This document shows positions 1 to 12,590 of a stretch of 64,000 bases of DNA, piece after piece. Origin of the DNA: Coffea arabica (lineage: Eukaryota > Streptophyta > Magnoliopsida > Gentianales > Rubiaceae); the NCBI RefSeq assembly GCF_036785885.1, contig NC_092322.1, positions 40,073,994-40,137,993 of the forward strand, in the 5' to 3' direction. The position numbers and the translations under genes are program-made. The notes under the pieces are model-generated. The model saw only the letters and a program-made list of their open reading frames with translations. It made no database searches and had not been told where the DNA came from. How positions within the stretch are numbered: the first letter of the stretch is position 1; every line of letters starts with the position of its first letter.

Positions 1-3000
1 GATACAAACCTAGGGTCTCTATCAGATACAATGCTCACTGGTACCCCATGTAGTCTCACTACCTCATCCATATAAAGTTTAGCAAGTTTCTCCAAGGAAT
101 ATTTCATATTTACTGGCAGAAAATGTGCAGTCTTAGTCAATCGATCCACTATTACCCAAATTGCATCATGCCCCTTTTGTGTTCGTGGCAATCCTGACAC
201 AAAATCCATCGTTATGTGCTCCCACTTCCACTCAGGGATCTCTAAAGGCTGTAACAAACCTGACGGCTTTTGATGCTCAGCTTTCACCTGTTGGCACGTA
301 AGACATTTTTGCACAAACTGGGCAATCTCCGCCTTCATTTTCTCCCACCAATACAGATTCCTAAGATCTTGGTACATTTTATTATTCCCTGGGTGCACCG
401 TATACCTAGAGCAATGTGATTCCTCTAAAATCTCCCTTTTCAATTCCTCATCCCTAGGTACCACGACACGATTTCGAAACTTTAAAATTCCATCAGGGTT
501 TAGATTAAAATTAGGTAACTCCCCTTTCTTCTCTCTCTCTACCCACTTCTGCACTATTGGATCTTTCACTTGGCCCTCTTTGATTCGTTCCATCAATGCC
601 GATTTCGCCTCAATATTTCCAAAAACCACCTTTTCCGGTTCCAAACGAAGTTTCCACTCACATACATCTTCCAATAGGCTCCACTCTCTCACTATAGAAC
701 TTGCTAGTTGAGCCTTCCGGCTTAAAGCATCTGCTACAACGTTGGCCTTTCCAGGATGGTAGTTAATTGTACAGTCATAGTCCTCCAAGAACTCTACCCA
801 CCGACGTTGTCTTAGATTCAACTCCTTCTGGGAAAACAGATACTTAAAACTTTTATGATCCGTAAAAACCTCAAAAGTTACACCATAAAGATAATGTCGC
901 CATTTCTTCAAAGCGAACACTACAGCTGCAAGCTCCAAATCATGGGTCGGGTAATTTTGCTCATGAGTTTTTAACTTTCGGGATGCGTAGGCAATCACAT
1001 TCCTATTCTGCATCAACACGCACCCTAGCCCTTCTTTCGAAGCATCGGTATAAACCGTATAACTATCACTCCCACTAGGCAAAGCTAAAACTGGAGCCAC
1101 AGTCAATTGTTTCTTAAGCTCTTGGAAACTACTTTCACACTTAACATCCCAAATATACTTTCCTTGTTTCTTGGTCAGGTTAGTCAAGGGTCCTGCAATC
1201 CTCGATAAATTCTTTATAAATCTGCGGTAGTATCCTGCTAGACCTAGAAAACTTCGCACTTCGGTGGGATTTTCTGGCCGTTTCCATTTAGCCACAGCTT
1301 CCACTTTCGCCGGGTCTACAGCAAGGCCATCTTTCGAAATTATATGACCTAAAAACCCCACCTCTTCCAACCAAAATTCACACTTACTGAACTTAGCAAA
1401 CAGTTGGTGCTCTCTTAGGGTTTGCAATACTATCCGCAAATGTTGTTCATGCTCTTCCCTTGACCTCGAATACACCAAGATATCATCAATGAACACCACT
1501 ACAAACCTATCCAAGTAAGGTTTGAACACTCGATGCATCATGTCCATGAATGCTGCTGGGGCATTGGTTAAACCAAAAGGCATCACAGCGAACTCAAAAT
1601 GCCCATATCGAGTGTTAAATGCCGTTTTTGGCACATCCTCCTTTCTAATTCTCAACTGATAGTACCCTTGTCGCAGATCCAACTTGGAAAACACTACAGC
1701 CCCTTGTAATTGATCAAATAACTCATCTATGTGGGACAAGGGATATTTATTCTTAATGGTTACTGCATTCAATCCTCGATAGTCAATGCACAACCTTAAA
1801 CTCCCGTCCTTTTTCTTAACAAATAGAACTGGAGCTCCCCATGGAGACTCGCTCTCATGAATAAACCCTCGTTCTAGCAAGTCTTGCAGTTGCACCTTCA
1901 ACTCCTTGAGCTCAGCGGGTGCCATACGATAAGGAGTTTTAGAGATGGGAGTGGTTCCGGGTACTAAATCAACCTTAAATTCAATCTCCCTTTCGGGTGG
2001 CAAAGACTCCAATTCTTCCGGAAATACGTCCGGGTATTTACTGATTACTGGCATGTCTTCTAACTTAGTCTTTTCTCCCGGAGTGTTAATTAGAAAAGCT
2101 AGGTAACCACGAGCCCCACGACTAAGCAACTTCCTAGCCCTTATACCCGAAATAAGTGCAGAAGAGGCTATCATACCCCTCACATCATGCTTTAGAGTTG
2201 CCTCCCCTGGTATACAAAATTCGACCACTTTCATCTTACAATCTACTCGAGCATGATAGTGAGCTAGCCAATCCATACCTAGGATAACATCATACCCCTT
2301 AATGGCTAGACTAATGAGGTCCACTACCAATTTCCGTTCGCCAATCCAAATATCACAACTCCTATACACCTCATTCGCAAGCAAAGTTTGATTACCTGTA
2401 GGTGTTCTTACCTCTAAGTCATAAGGTAACCTTTCAACTTTCGAGTCAATTCCAAGCATAAATGCAGGATTAACAAAAGAGTGAGTAGCACCGGGGTCTA
2501 TTAAAATTCTAGCTAACCGGTGAAAAACAGGGATTGTACCTTCTACCACCTTGGTTGGTTCAAGCACAGTTGTTTGATCTAGCGAGTACACTCTGGCCGG
2601 TACCCTCGACCTAGCCCCTCCAGCAGTAGTCGGCTTTGGGTTTGACCTGGCAGTCGACTGAGTGTCACTGATTAGCGGACAGTTGACCATCTGATGATCC
2701 GCACTTCCGCACCTCAAGCACTTCCGAGCCTTTCTCCAGCACTCGTCTTCAGTGTGGTTCAATTTTCCACAATACCCACATGTCACTCGGGGAGTGGAGG
2801 TTTGACCTCCCTGAGTAAAACCTCTACCTTGACCTCTACCGCCCTGGCCTCCCCTCTGGGCATTCCCTCTCGGAGCACTGCCCCTAAACGTGTTCGAAAA
2901 TCGTCCACTTCCAGCTCCACGACTGGATTTAGCGGGTGGCATGCTCCGCTCGCCTCGTACCGACCCTTGGGCTCCACTAGGTGCCCCTTTCCGCTTAGCG

Positions 3001-3802
3001 TGGAAATTCCTTACTTGCGTCCTAGCAGTTTCTATCCTTAAAGCCTTCTCCAGAACCTCCGTGAAAGTATTGATTTGGACCGCTGCTAAGGCTTCTTGCA
3101 ATTCCACATTTAACCCTTGTATAAACCTTCGTACTTTCCTGGGTTCCGTAGCAATCAATTCGGGAGCGAATTTAGACAATTTGGTAAACTGAGTCTCATA
3201 CTCAGTTACACTCATCAGTCCCTGACGGAGTTTAATGAATTCGTCCTCTCTCTTCTCCTGGACGATGGGTGGAAGGTATTTTTCGTTGAAGTCCCGTACA
3301 AAATTTAGCCAAGTCCAGGCAGTTTCCTCTCTCTCCCACTTGGCCCTCACTACATTCCACCAAGCCCTAGCTGGCCCTTCAAATTGGAATACGGCAAATT
3401 GGACTTGTCTCTCCTCAGTGTAGTTTAGGGCAGCAAACATATTTACCATGGCCTCCAGCCATTTCTCAGCTTCATACGGGTCTGGTCCTCCTAAGAATTT
3501 GGGTGGAGAGAACTTCTGGAATCTCTCTAAGGCTCTATCTTGGCCCGAATCAGGGTCTCTAGGTTGATTTACAGACCCTTGACCCTGTTGCTCCACCAAC
3601 CGAGTCAAAATATTAGTCATCTGTTGGATGGCAGTGGCCACCTGATCTCCCCCGGCAGTCTGGGTTCAGGTTGCTGTTCAACCGCTGCCTCCCTCTCCTC
3701 TATCGGTTCAGGCACCGGTTCCTGTACTTGCTCACCCTCACGGCCTCGCCTGGAACCGCGTTCTCGATTAGTTTTCTTGGTCCGACTCCTTTTATCCTCC
3801 AT
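1..3802 (-). pseudogene. Gag-pol polyprotein of Tekay/Del-like chromovirus, left copy, partial
   Basis: This is the duplicate of the gag-pol at 7501-12296, cut by the left edge of the window inside the integrase domain. Gag, two CCHC zinc knuckles, aspartic protease, reverse transcriptase, RNase H and the start of integrase are all read on the minus strand from 3641 downward. The initiator region (ATG at 3802) lies in a different frame, because of a one-base shift near 3653-3662 that is identical in the right copy. One visible difference from the right copy changes a Phe to a Leu between RT and RNase H (near 1206); another near 1260 is silent. I saw no extra disabling change, but integrase beyond the catalytic core is outside the window. 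Confidence 0.9.
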
Positions 3803-4096
3803 GTTTGAGAGTCAACCAACTAGAACATATAAACGGGGTAAGGTACGACTCATATATCGCGTTGCAACAATATAACTAGAGGCAAATAAACACGTAAGAA
3901 ACAAGCACTTTATTTACATATCAAACAAGTCGTATATACAGGCCAACAAGTCACGTAGTCAAAGGCTATAACAGCCAAGGAACATAGAACAAAAGATATT
4001 TACATCCACCAGGACACGTCTAAAACAAAAACAAAAGAAGACATGTCGTCCCACTATGTTCCTAACTAGCCCACAAAACCTCCTAAAACCCCGATC

Positions 4097-4681
4097 CTAA
4101 CAAGTGGTCTGGCTAGACGCCGACCCAACTGACTCCGAGGACGCGCTCGGCTCCTCCTCCATGTCCTCCTCAGGATCCTCCTCTGGGGCACCGGGAGCGG
4201 CAGGAGCTACAGGCGCTTGGCCTTCCTCGGCCAAGTCCTGGATCACGTCCTCAACAAGTGCCTCGCACTCGGTCAGGATGTGGTCAGTCCGGTCTCGTAT
4301 ATGGCCAACTATGTGCATCAAACGTCCAGTCACCGCATGAGCCTGATCACGGTAAGCATCTGACTGCTGCTGCTCTGCCAGAACCGCGGCCTCCAACTCT
4401 CGTATCCGAGCTCCCTGATCTCGGAGAGTGGCCTGGAGACGCTCTATCTCCGCAAAGCACCTACGATTGGTGCTACCCAATCGTCTCCGATCGTCATCTA
4501 TAGCAAGCACTACTCGGTCAGGGTAAGAGTAGGTCTTCCAGCAATCGCAGCGCCGGATCTTGCGCGCTGGGGACCACCGCTGCACTGGCCCGCCGGGAAC
4601 CTCCTGGTAGGTGATCACGCGACATACAGGGCCCGCTAGATATGGCTCGACCACGAAAGCGTCAGTAGGTGCGTCAGTAGG
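4097..4681 (-). pseudogene. Extra 5' coiled-coil ORF of element A, left copy, truncated by LTR
   Basis: This copies the 12591-13175 segment: the C-terminal about 190 codons of an ORF upstream of gag. The N-terminus is missing, because the reading frame runs at 4681 into an LTR (TGTAACGACC) and not into the element's own leader. The product has a predicted coiled-coil centre (many Leu/Ile/Arg/Glu in heptad-like spacing), then an acidic Pro/Ala/Glu-rich tail ending in a Ser-rich segment. It can no longer be made from its native start. No function is assigned. Confidence 0.7.
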
Positions 4682-7608
4682 TGTAACGACCCCATTTTCC
4701 CCTAAGGCGAACCAGAGGGGTCAACGGGCCGCCTGCCCAGCTCTCGCTAGGACTCAGTCATTCCCTACAGTTCTCGAATGAATTACAAGATAAAACTCAA
4801 CTTTTACATCATATTCTCCAAAATTTACATATCACAATCGAAGCGGAAACTAGTTCTAAGCGAAAAATGTAGATTTACATCCGATTCAATTCCAAATATT
4901 TATACAAGCCCAAAAGTACATAAATCAAAACCAAAACTAAACTATACAAGATGTACGCCATCCAGTCACACAAAGATCCAAATACAAGGTCTTCCTTTAC
5001 CTCGATCCCTGTGGGGAGAAGAAGATAATAGGGGGTGAGCTAGAAGCTCAGCGAGTGACCAGTAAAATCAACAGCCAAGTATATTTCACAATAAAGCATT
5101 AATATGATGTCATGATGCAGTAATCAAATGTTCATTTATTACTCATGTGAGCCAGTGAAGTTCTTGTACTTAAATATCCAATGCTCGTTTAGATCATGTA
5201 ACCATGAAACAGAAGTAAGGAGCCATCGTGCTCCAAAGAACGTGTAAACAATAGTGGAGACATTGGTTCTAAGCACAAGACTTTCCAGGAACTCATTGGA
5301 GCCAAATTATGTCATGGCACACACTCGAACCCCCAAATGATATGCAATGGAGTAATAAATGCAAGAATTAGTTCAAAAGTAACTTTGGGACAGTCGAGGG
5401 ATCACTCACACAAAATATAGTGCTTCAAGTATTCACGTTCAACTATACTCCAGGTTTGAAGTCCAGCTCTGCGATGAAAATCCAATTTGAGAACTTGAAA
5501 CACGAGTAAGATTCGAAACTTAAACGTTCCGTTCATTAAGAATCAACCAATTGAAATTCATTTGAAAGGCATTCGTGAAACACTTGCTCGCTTTTCAAAT
5601 CATAAGGTTTTGTAGTATAGATACTTGGAAATAACACTTGAGTTGAAAGTACAAGGAAATACAAGTTTACATTGGCCATTATGTCTTTTCCTCAAGGGTA
5701 CAAGTTCGGCCAAGTCCTAATGTATAACCCTCGATAAACAAAGTAGCAAAGGTGCTTGCTAGTTCAAGTAATAATCACTTAACTTTACACAAGTTACAAG
5801 TCTCGTTTCCTAGTCCTCGAGTATAAATTCGGGCAGCATGCCCTTTGTGTTTACCTAATTTTCCAACCTTTTAGGCTTCATTGTTTTTCTCAAACACAAC
5901 CCAACATCATACATATCAGCAATTTATGTCAAGAGCCGTTCCATAGGCTCACAATATCATAATAACAAGAATCGCATTAAGTACAAGTGCAGAAATTCAA
6001 TTTAGTTCAAGACAGATTTGACGTACAAATGCGGAAATAACATATCCGAGTCTACGCTTATCGGGTTAAAACGAAACCTACGCCGTTTCGAAGCTAAGAC
6101 ACATAGCTACAACATTCATGAAGGTCACTTAGTCCAGTTCCTAATGTAACTTAGTCAAATTCTCGAATTACTAAACCAGAAACCAATTCACCGGCAGTTT
6201 AAACGCATTATGCTGTAACGGACCTAACTCAGTGTACACAAGTCCGAATCAGGTTTTCTTTGAGGCATTTTAAAGATACTTCCGAACACTACAACTTTTA
6301 TGTTTTGGCCCAGAGCTAAATCAGAATGGATCCTGGTCAAAAATCGTGATAAACTGGACTGAACTGAAGAAACGGACTGCTGGGAAATTCTTAAAACAGT
6401 AGGGGTATTTTGGACTTTTCACGTTCTGCGTTGCTCCGATTGAGCTGAAATTTTATAGGCACCTATAAAACAACATTCTATACAACTTTCCTTCTTTGAC
6501 CAAAGGCCAATTCGGCCTCTAACATATAGGTACAATTTCGGACAGAATGCTTGGGAAATTTTCCAGAAATCTGGAATTTTTAGCTCTAAGTGTAATTTCC
6601 TCAAATTTCTGGTTCTAATCACCACTAAACAACCTTATATAACCTTAATTACAACATTCATGCATCATACATCACATTGAACAGAAAATCAGAAATCCTA
6701 GTTCATCAAATAAATTGGGGAAAACCTCTAAATCATGCTAATCATCCATAATCTCACCACTATAATCACCTACTAAACTTAATTTAACAAGATTAGATGT
6801 AAAACTTGGAGAGATAAACTCTCTTACCTTGAATAAAAGTCACCAAGAGTAGCACAAGCTCTCCCCTTCAAGAATCACACCACCACTCACTAGCTAGTCA
6901 CTAGAAAGCAAGTTTAATCGGTTTACTTCGCTCGATTCCTCACTTATTTGTTGGATTTGGAGATGAAATGAAAGATTTCCCTTGGAGTTTTTCCTCCTTG
7001 ATGCTCTCGGCCAGCTCCAGCAGAAATGAGGAAGAATTGGCTAAGTGTTGAGGTTATATGGATGGTAATGGTCTTGGGTAAGAAGCCATGAGGTGGTGAC
7101 ACTTGTCACCACCACCACCCTTTCTTTTTCTCTTTCTTTCTTGCCTTTCTTAGCCACCAATTTTCGGTCAACATGCTGCCAAGAGAGAAGATATTATGTG
7201 CAAAAGTCAACAACTTGTTGGGTAAGAAAAATGGTGGTCAAGCGGTGCGTTCAATCGGTAATGCGCGGGACCCGCCGGTTCGCGCCGTTTTTCTTAAAAA
7301 CTCACGTACTAGGGTTTTTACCTCCCATTCACTAACCTTATATCATTGCTACTACTTACATATTATTTCTCACTTAAAAGTCACTTTTAATCATCAAATT
7401 GATCCTCGGCCAGTACCGAAAATTCATCCGGCGGGAAAATCGAAAAACCCTAATTTTGCTCAAAACTTGAAACCAAAGCATAAAACCTTATTTTCTAGGT
7501 TTATTTACACTTAGTGTGAAATAATGAGGTAGGGGGCCTTAATAAATAATAATTTTCAAATAAAAGGCATTTTTGAGGAAAAATGTAGGAAATTTGCGGG
7601 TCCTCACA
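4682..7608 (-). mobile_element. Chimeric LTR, element B (left half) joined to element A (right half)
   Basis: It begins TGTAACGACC after GTAGG, as element B's 3' LTR does at 13176, and ends in TCCTCACA like element A's LTR at 25568. From 4682 to 6166 it carries B-specific bases, including the B 3' LTR variants shared with 13176-14683. From 6190 it follows the A LTR (24150-25568, offset 17960). The switch lies in the 23 bp shared by both parents, 6167-6189. At its right end it abuts A's PPT and gag-pol terminus. The last 36 codons of the gag-pol ORF lie inside it. Confidence 0.92.
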
Positions 7609-10600
7609 TCCTCTCCCCCTTAAAAGAATTTCGACCTCGAAATTCATACCTTTTGTCGCGAACAGGTCAGGATACTTTTCTTGCATATCCGTTTCTAGCT
7701 CCCAAGTTGCTTCTTCCGCTTCATGATGCTTCCATAGTACCTTTACTAAAGGAATCTGCTTGTTTCTCAAGTCCTTCATCTTCCTATCCAGTATTTGAAT
7801 AGGTCGTTCTTCATAGGTTAAAGACTCGTCAAGTTCAACATCTTCGGGTGGCAAAATGTGAGTCGGATCCGGATGGTATTTCTTAAGCAAAGAAACGTGG
7901 AAAACGTCATGGATCCTAGATAAGCTAGCGGGTAACTCAAGTCGATAAGCCACCTTTCCTATTCGCTGCAGCACCTTGAAAGGTCCTATATATCGTGGTT
8001 GCAACTTTTTCCCTTTTCCGGATCTAATCTTTCCCTCCAATGATGTGATCCGAAGAAACACCTTATCTCCTATTTCAAACTCCAAGTCTTTCCTCCTATG
8101 ATTGGCATAGCTTTTCTGACGATTTTGGGCGGTTTGAAGTCTCTGGCGGATCACTCTCACCTTTTCATAGGCTTCCTCAACCCATGGTATAGTAGCCGGA
8201 TCTATGACTTTTCTCTCCCCTACTTCATCCCAATGGATTGGAGATCGACATCGTCGTCCGTACAAAACTTCATATGGAGCCATTTGAATAGAGGAATGAT
8301 AACTATTGTTATACGCGAATTCAACCAAAGTCAAGTATTGGCTCCAACTTCCTTTAAAATCCACAATACAGGCTCTCAGCATATCCTCAAGAGTTTGAAT
8401 AGTTCTCTCAGATTGTCCATCAGTTTGCGGGTGATACGCTGTGCTATAACTCAGCTTAGTTCCTAGAGCCTCTTGTAATTTCTGCCAGAATCGGGATACA
8501 AACCTAGGGTCTCTATCAGATACAATGCTCACTGGTACCCCATGTAGTCTCACTACCTCATCCATATAAAGTTTAGCAAGTTTCTCCAAGGAATATTTCA
8601 TATTTACTGGCAGAAAATGTGCAGTCTTAGTCAATCGATCCACTATTACCCAAATTGCATCATGCCCCTTTTGTGTTCGTGGCAATCCTGACACAAAATC
8701 CATCGTTATGTGCTCCCACTTCCACTCAGGGATCTCTAAAGGCTGTAACAAACCTGACGGCTTTTGATGCTCAGCTTTCACCTGTTGGCACGTAAGACAT
8801 TTTTGCACAAACTGGGCAATCTCCGCCTTCATTTTCTCCCACCAATACAGATTCCTAAGATCTTGGTACATTTTATTATTCCCTGGGTGCACCGTATACC
8901 TAGAGCAATGTGATTCCTCTAAAATCTCCCTTTTCAATTCCTCATCCCTAGGTACCACGACACGATTTCGAAACTTTAAAATTCCATCAGGGTTTAGATT
9001 AAAATTAGGTAACTCCCCTTTCTTCTCTCTCTCTACCCACTTCTGCACTATTGGATCTTTCACTTGGCCCTCTTTGATTCGTTCCATCAATGCCGATTTC
9101 GCCTCAATATTTCCAAAAACCACCTTTTCCGGTTCCAAACGAAGTTTCCACTCACATACATCTTCCAATAGGCTCCACTCTCTCACTATAGAACTTGCTA
9201 GTTGAGCCTTCCGGCTTAAAGCATCTGCTACAACGTTGGCCTTTCCAGGATGGTAGTTAATTGTACAGTCATAGTCCTCCAAGAACTCTACCCACCGACG
9301 TTGTCTTAGATTCAACTCCTTCTGGGAAAACAGATACTTAAAACTTTTATGATCCGTAAAAACCTCAAAAGTTACACCATAAAGATAATGTCGCCATTTC
9401 TTCAAAGCGAACACTACAGCTGCAAGCTCCAAATCATGGGTCGGGTAATTTTGCTCATGAGTTTTTAACTTTCGGGATGCGTAGGCAATCACATTCCTAT
9501 TCTGCATCAACACGCACCCTAGCCCTTCTTTCGAAGCATCGGTATAAACCGTATAACTATCACTCCCACTAGGCAAAGCTAAAACTGGAGCCACAGTCAA
9601 TTGTTTCTTAAGCTCTTGGAAACTACTTTCACACTTAACATCCCAAATATACTTTCCTTGTTTCTTGGTCAGGTTAGTCAAGGGTCCTGCAATCCTCGAG
9701 AAATTCTTTATAAATCTGCGGTAGTATCCTGCTAGACCTAGAAAACTTCGCACCTCGGTGGGATTTTCTGGCCGTTTCCATTTAGCCACAGCTTCCACTT
9801 TCGCCGGGTCTACAGCAAGGCCATCTTTCGAAATTATATGACCTAAAAACCCCACCTCTTCCAACCAAAATTCACACTTACTGAACTTAGCAAACAGTTG
9901 GTGCTCTCTTAGGGTTTGCAATACTATCCGCAAATGTTGTTCATGCTCTTCCCTTGACCTCGAATACACCAAGATATCATCAATGAACACCACTACAAAC
10001 CTATCCAAGTAAGGTTTGAACACTCGATGCATCATGTCCATGAATGCTGCTGGGGCATTGGTTAAACCAAAAGGCATCACAGCGAACTCAAAATGCCCAT
10101 ATCGAGTGTTAAATGCCGTTTTTGGCACATCCTCCTTTCTAATTCTCAACTGATAGTACCCTTGTCGCAGATCCAACTTGGAAAACACTACAGCCCCTTG
10201 TAATTGATCAAATAACTCATCTATGTGGGACAAGGGATATTTATTCTTAATGGTTACTGCATTCAATCCTCGATAGTCAATGCACAACCTTAAACTCCCG
10301 TCCTTTTTCTTAACAAATAGAACTGGAGCTCCCCATGGAGACTCGCTCTCATGAATAAACCCTCGTTCTAGCAAGTCTTGCAGTTGCACCTTCAACTCCT
10401 TGAGCTCAGCGGGTGCCATACGATAAGGAGTTTTAGAGATGGGAGTGGTTCCGGGTACTAAATCAACCTTAAATTCAATCTCCCTTTCGGGTGGCAAAGA
10501 CTCCAATTCTTCCGGAAATACGTCCGGGTATTTACTGATTACTGGCATGTCTTCTAACTTAGTCTTTTCTCCCGGAGTGTTAATTAGAAAAGCTAGGTAA

Positions 10601-12296
10601 CCACGAGCCCCACGACTAAGCAACTTCCTAGCCCTTATACCCGAAATAAGTGCAGAAGAGGCTATCATACCCCTCACATCATGCTTTAGAGTTGCCTCCC
10701 CTGGTATACAAAATTCGACCACTTTCATCTTACAATCTACTCGAGCATGATAGTGAGCTAGCCAATCCATACCTAGGATAACATCATACCCCTTAATGGC
10801 TAGACTAATGAGGTCCACTACCAATTTCCGTTCGCCAATCCAAATATCACAACTCCTATACACCTCATTCGCAAGCAAAGTTTGATTACCTGTAGGTGTT
10901 CTTACCTCTAAGTCATAAGGTAACCTTTCAACTTTCGAGTCAATTCCAAGCATAAATGCAGGATTAACAAAAGAGTGAGTAGCACCGGGGTCTATTAAAA
11001 TTCTAGCTAACCGGTGAAAAACAGGGATTGTACCTTCTACCACCTTGGTTGGTTCAAGCACAGTTGTTTGATCTAGCGAGTACACTCTGGCCGGTACCCT
11101 CGACCTAGCCCCTCCAGCAGTAGTCGGCTTTGGGTTTGACCTGGCAGTCGACTGAGTGTCACTGATTAGCGGACAGTTGACCATCTGATGATCCGCACTT
11201 CCGCACCTCAAGCACTTCCGAGCCTTTCTCCAGCACTCGTCTTCAGTGTGGTTCAATTTTCCACAATACCCACATGTCACTCGGGGAGTGGAGGTTTGAC
11301 CTCCCTGAGTAAAACCTCTACCTTGACCTCTACCGCCCTGGCCTCCCCTCTGGGCATTCCCTCTCGGAGCACTGCCCCTAAACGTGTTCGAAAATCGTCC
11401 ACTTCCAGCTCCACGACTGGATTTAGCGGGTGGCATGCTCCGCTCGCCTCGTACCGACCCTTGGGCTCCACTAGGTGCCCCTTTCCGCTTAGCGTGGAAA
11501 TTCCTTACTTGCGTCCTAGCAGTTTCTATCCTTAAAGCCTTCTCCAGAACCTCCGTGAAAGTATTGATTTGGACCGCTGCTAAGGCTTCTTGCAATTCCA
11601 CATTTAACCCTTGTATAAACCTTCGTACTTTCCTGGGTTCCGTAGCAATCAATTCGGGAGCGAATTTAGACAATTTGGTAAACTGAGTCTCATACTCAGT
11701 TACACTCATCAGTCCCTGACGGAGTTTAATGAATTCGTCCTCTCTCTTCTCCTGGACGATGGGTGGAAGGTATTTTTCGTTGAAGTCCCGTACAAAATTT
11801 AGCCAAGTCCAGGCAGTTTCCTCTCTCTCCCACTTGGCCCTCACTACATTCCACCAAGCCCTAGCTGGCCCTTCAAATTGGAATACGGCAAATTGGACTT
11901 GTCTCTCCTCAGTGTAGTTTAGGGCAGCAAACATATTTACCATGGCCTCCAGCCATTTCTCAGCTTCATACGGGTCTGGTCCTCCTAAGAATTTGGGTGG
12001 AGAGAACTTCTGGAATCTCTCTAAGGCTCTATCTTGGCCCGAATCAGGGTCTCTAGGTTGATTTACAGACCCTTGACCCTGTTGCTCCACCAACCGAGTC
12101 AAAATATTAGTCATCTGTTGGATGGCAGTGGCCACCTGATCTCCCCCGGCAGTCTGGGTTCAGGTTGCTGTTCAACCGCTGCCTCCCTCTCCTCTATCGG
12201 TTCAGGCACCGGTTCCTGTACTTGCTCACCCTCACGGCCTCGCCTGGAACCGCGTTCTCGATTAGTTTTCTTGGTCCGACTCCTTTTATCCTCCAT
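7501..12296 (-). pseudogene. Gag-pol polyprotein, Tekay/Del-like chromovirus, one frameshift near start
   Basis: A 1544-codon open frame (12135 to 7501) encodes the retrotransposon structural and replication proteins. Approximate residues in that frame: Gag 35-215; two CX2CX4HX4C knuckles from 291; aspartic protease with DPGATHS near 382; RT with the FIDD catalytic motif near 719; RNase H with TDAS near 867; integrase with HHCC finger and D/D/E residues near 1146, 1207 and 1250; chromodomain about 1443-1490. The likely initiator ATG at 12296 is in another frame for about 50 codons, and a single-base shift near 12147-12156 separates it from the body. The frame reads through the PPT into the 3' LTR before its TAA. 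Apart from the shift, all catalytic motifs look intact. Confidence 0.93.
7609..7621 (-). other. Polypurine tract of element A
   Basis: The minus strand reads AAGGGGGAGAGGA directly before the LTR terminus TGTGAGGACC. This is the expected primer site for plus-strand DNA synthesis. It is also translated, because the gag-pol frame stays open across it. Confidence 0.85.
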
Positions 12297-12590
12297 GTTT
12301 GAGAGTCAACCAACTAGAACATATAAACGGGGTAAGGTACGACTCATATATCGCGTTGCAACAATATAACTAGAGGCAAATAAACACGTAAGAAACAAGC
12401 ACTTTATTTACATATCAAACAAGTCGTATATACAGGCCAACAAGTCACGTAGTCAAAGGCTATAACAGCCAAGGAACATAGAACAAAAGATATTTACATC
12501 CACCAGGACACGTCTAAAACAAAAACAAAAGAAGACATGTCGTCCCACTATGTTCCTAACTAGCCCACAAAACCTCCTAAAACCCCGATC

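Larger units (their letters stand above)
1..6189. repeat. Left copy of an 8494-bp-offset tandem duplication
   Basis: Every base compared here matches the sequence 8494 bp downstream (8495-14683), apart from isolated substitutions such as T/G near 1206 and T/C near 1260. The copy contains part of gag-pol, the extra 5' ORF, the GTAGG junction with the inserted element B, and the first half of B's 3' LTR. Identity stops sharply at 6190, where the left copy switches to element A LTR sequence. Near-identity of old frameshifts and junctions in both copies shows a segmental duplication of an already nested structure and not two insertions. Confidence 0.93.

Noticed and set aside
2694..3875. Plus-strand ORFs opposite gag, identical at 11188-12369
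   Set aside because: These are shadows of the gag coding region on the other strand, with Ser/Pro/Leu-rich translations typical of antisense frames.
7093..7514. Plus-strand ORFs repeated at 7093-7514, 15560-15820, 21571-21831 and 25053-25474
   Set aside because: They lie in LTRs, recur only because the LTR recurs, use two overlapping frames and contain no domain. They run opposite to the element's transcription.
1..8494. Two independent insertions of the same chromovirus
   Set aside because: Both copies share the B insertion junction, the gag frameshift and near-complete identity, which requires duplication of one nested locus.
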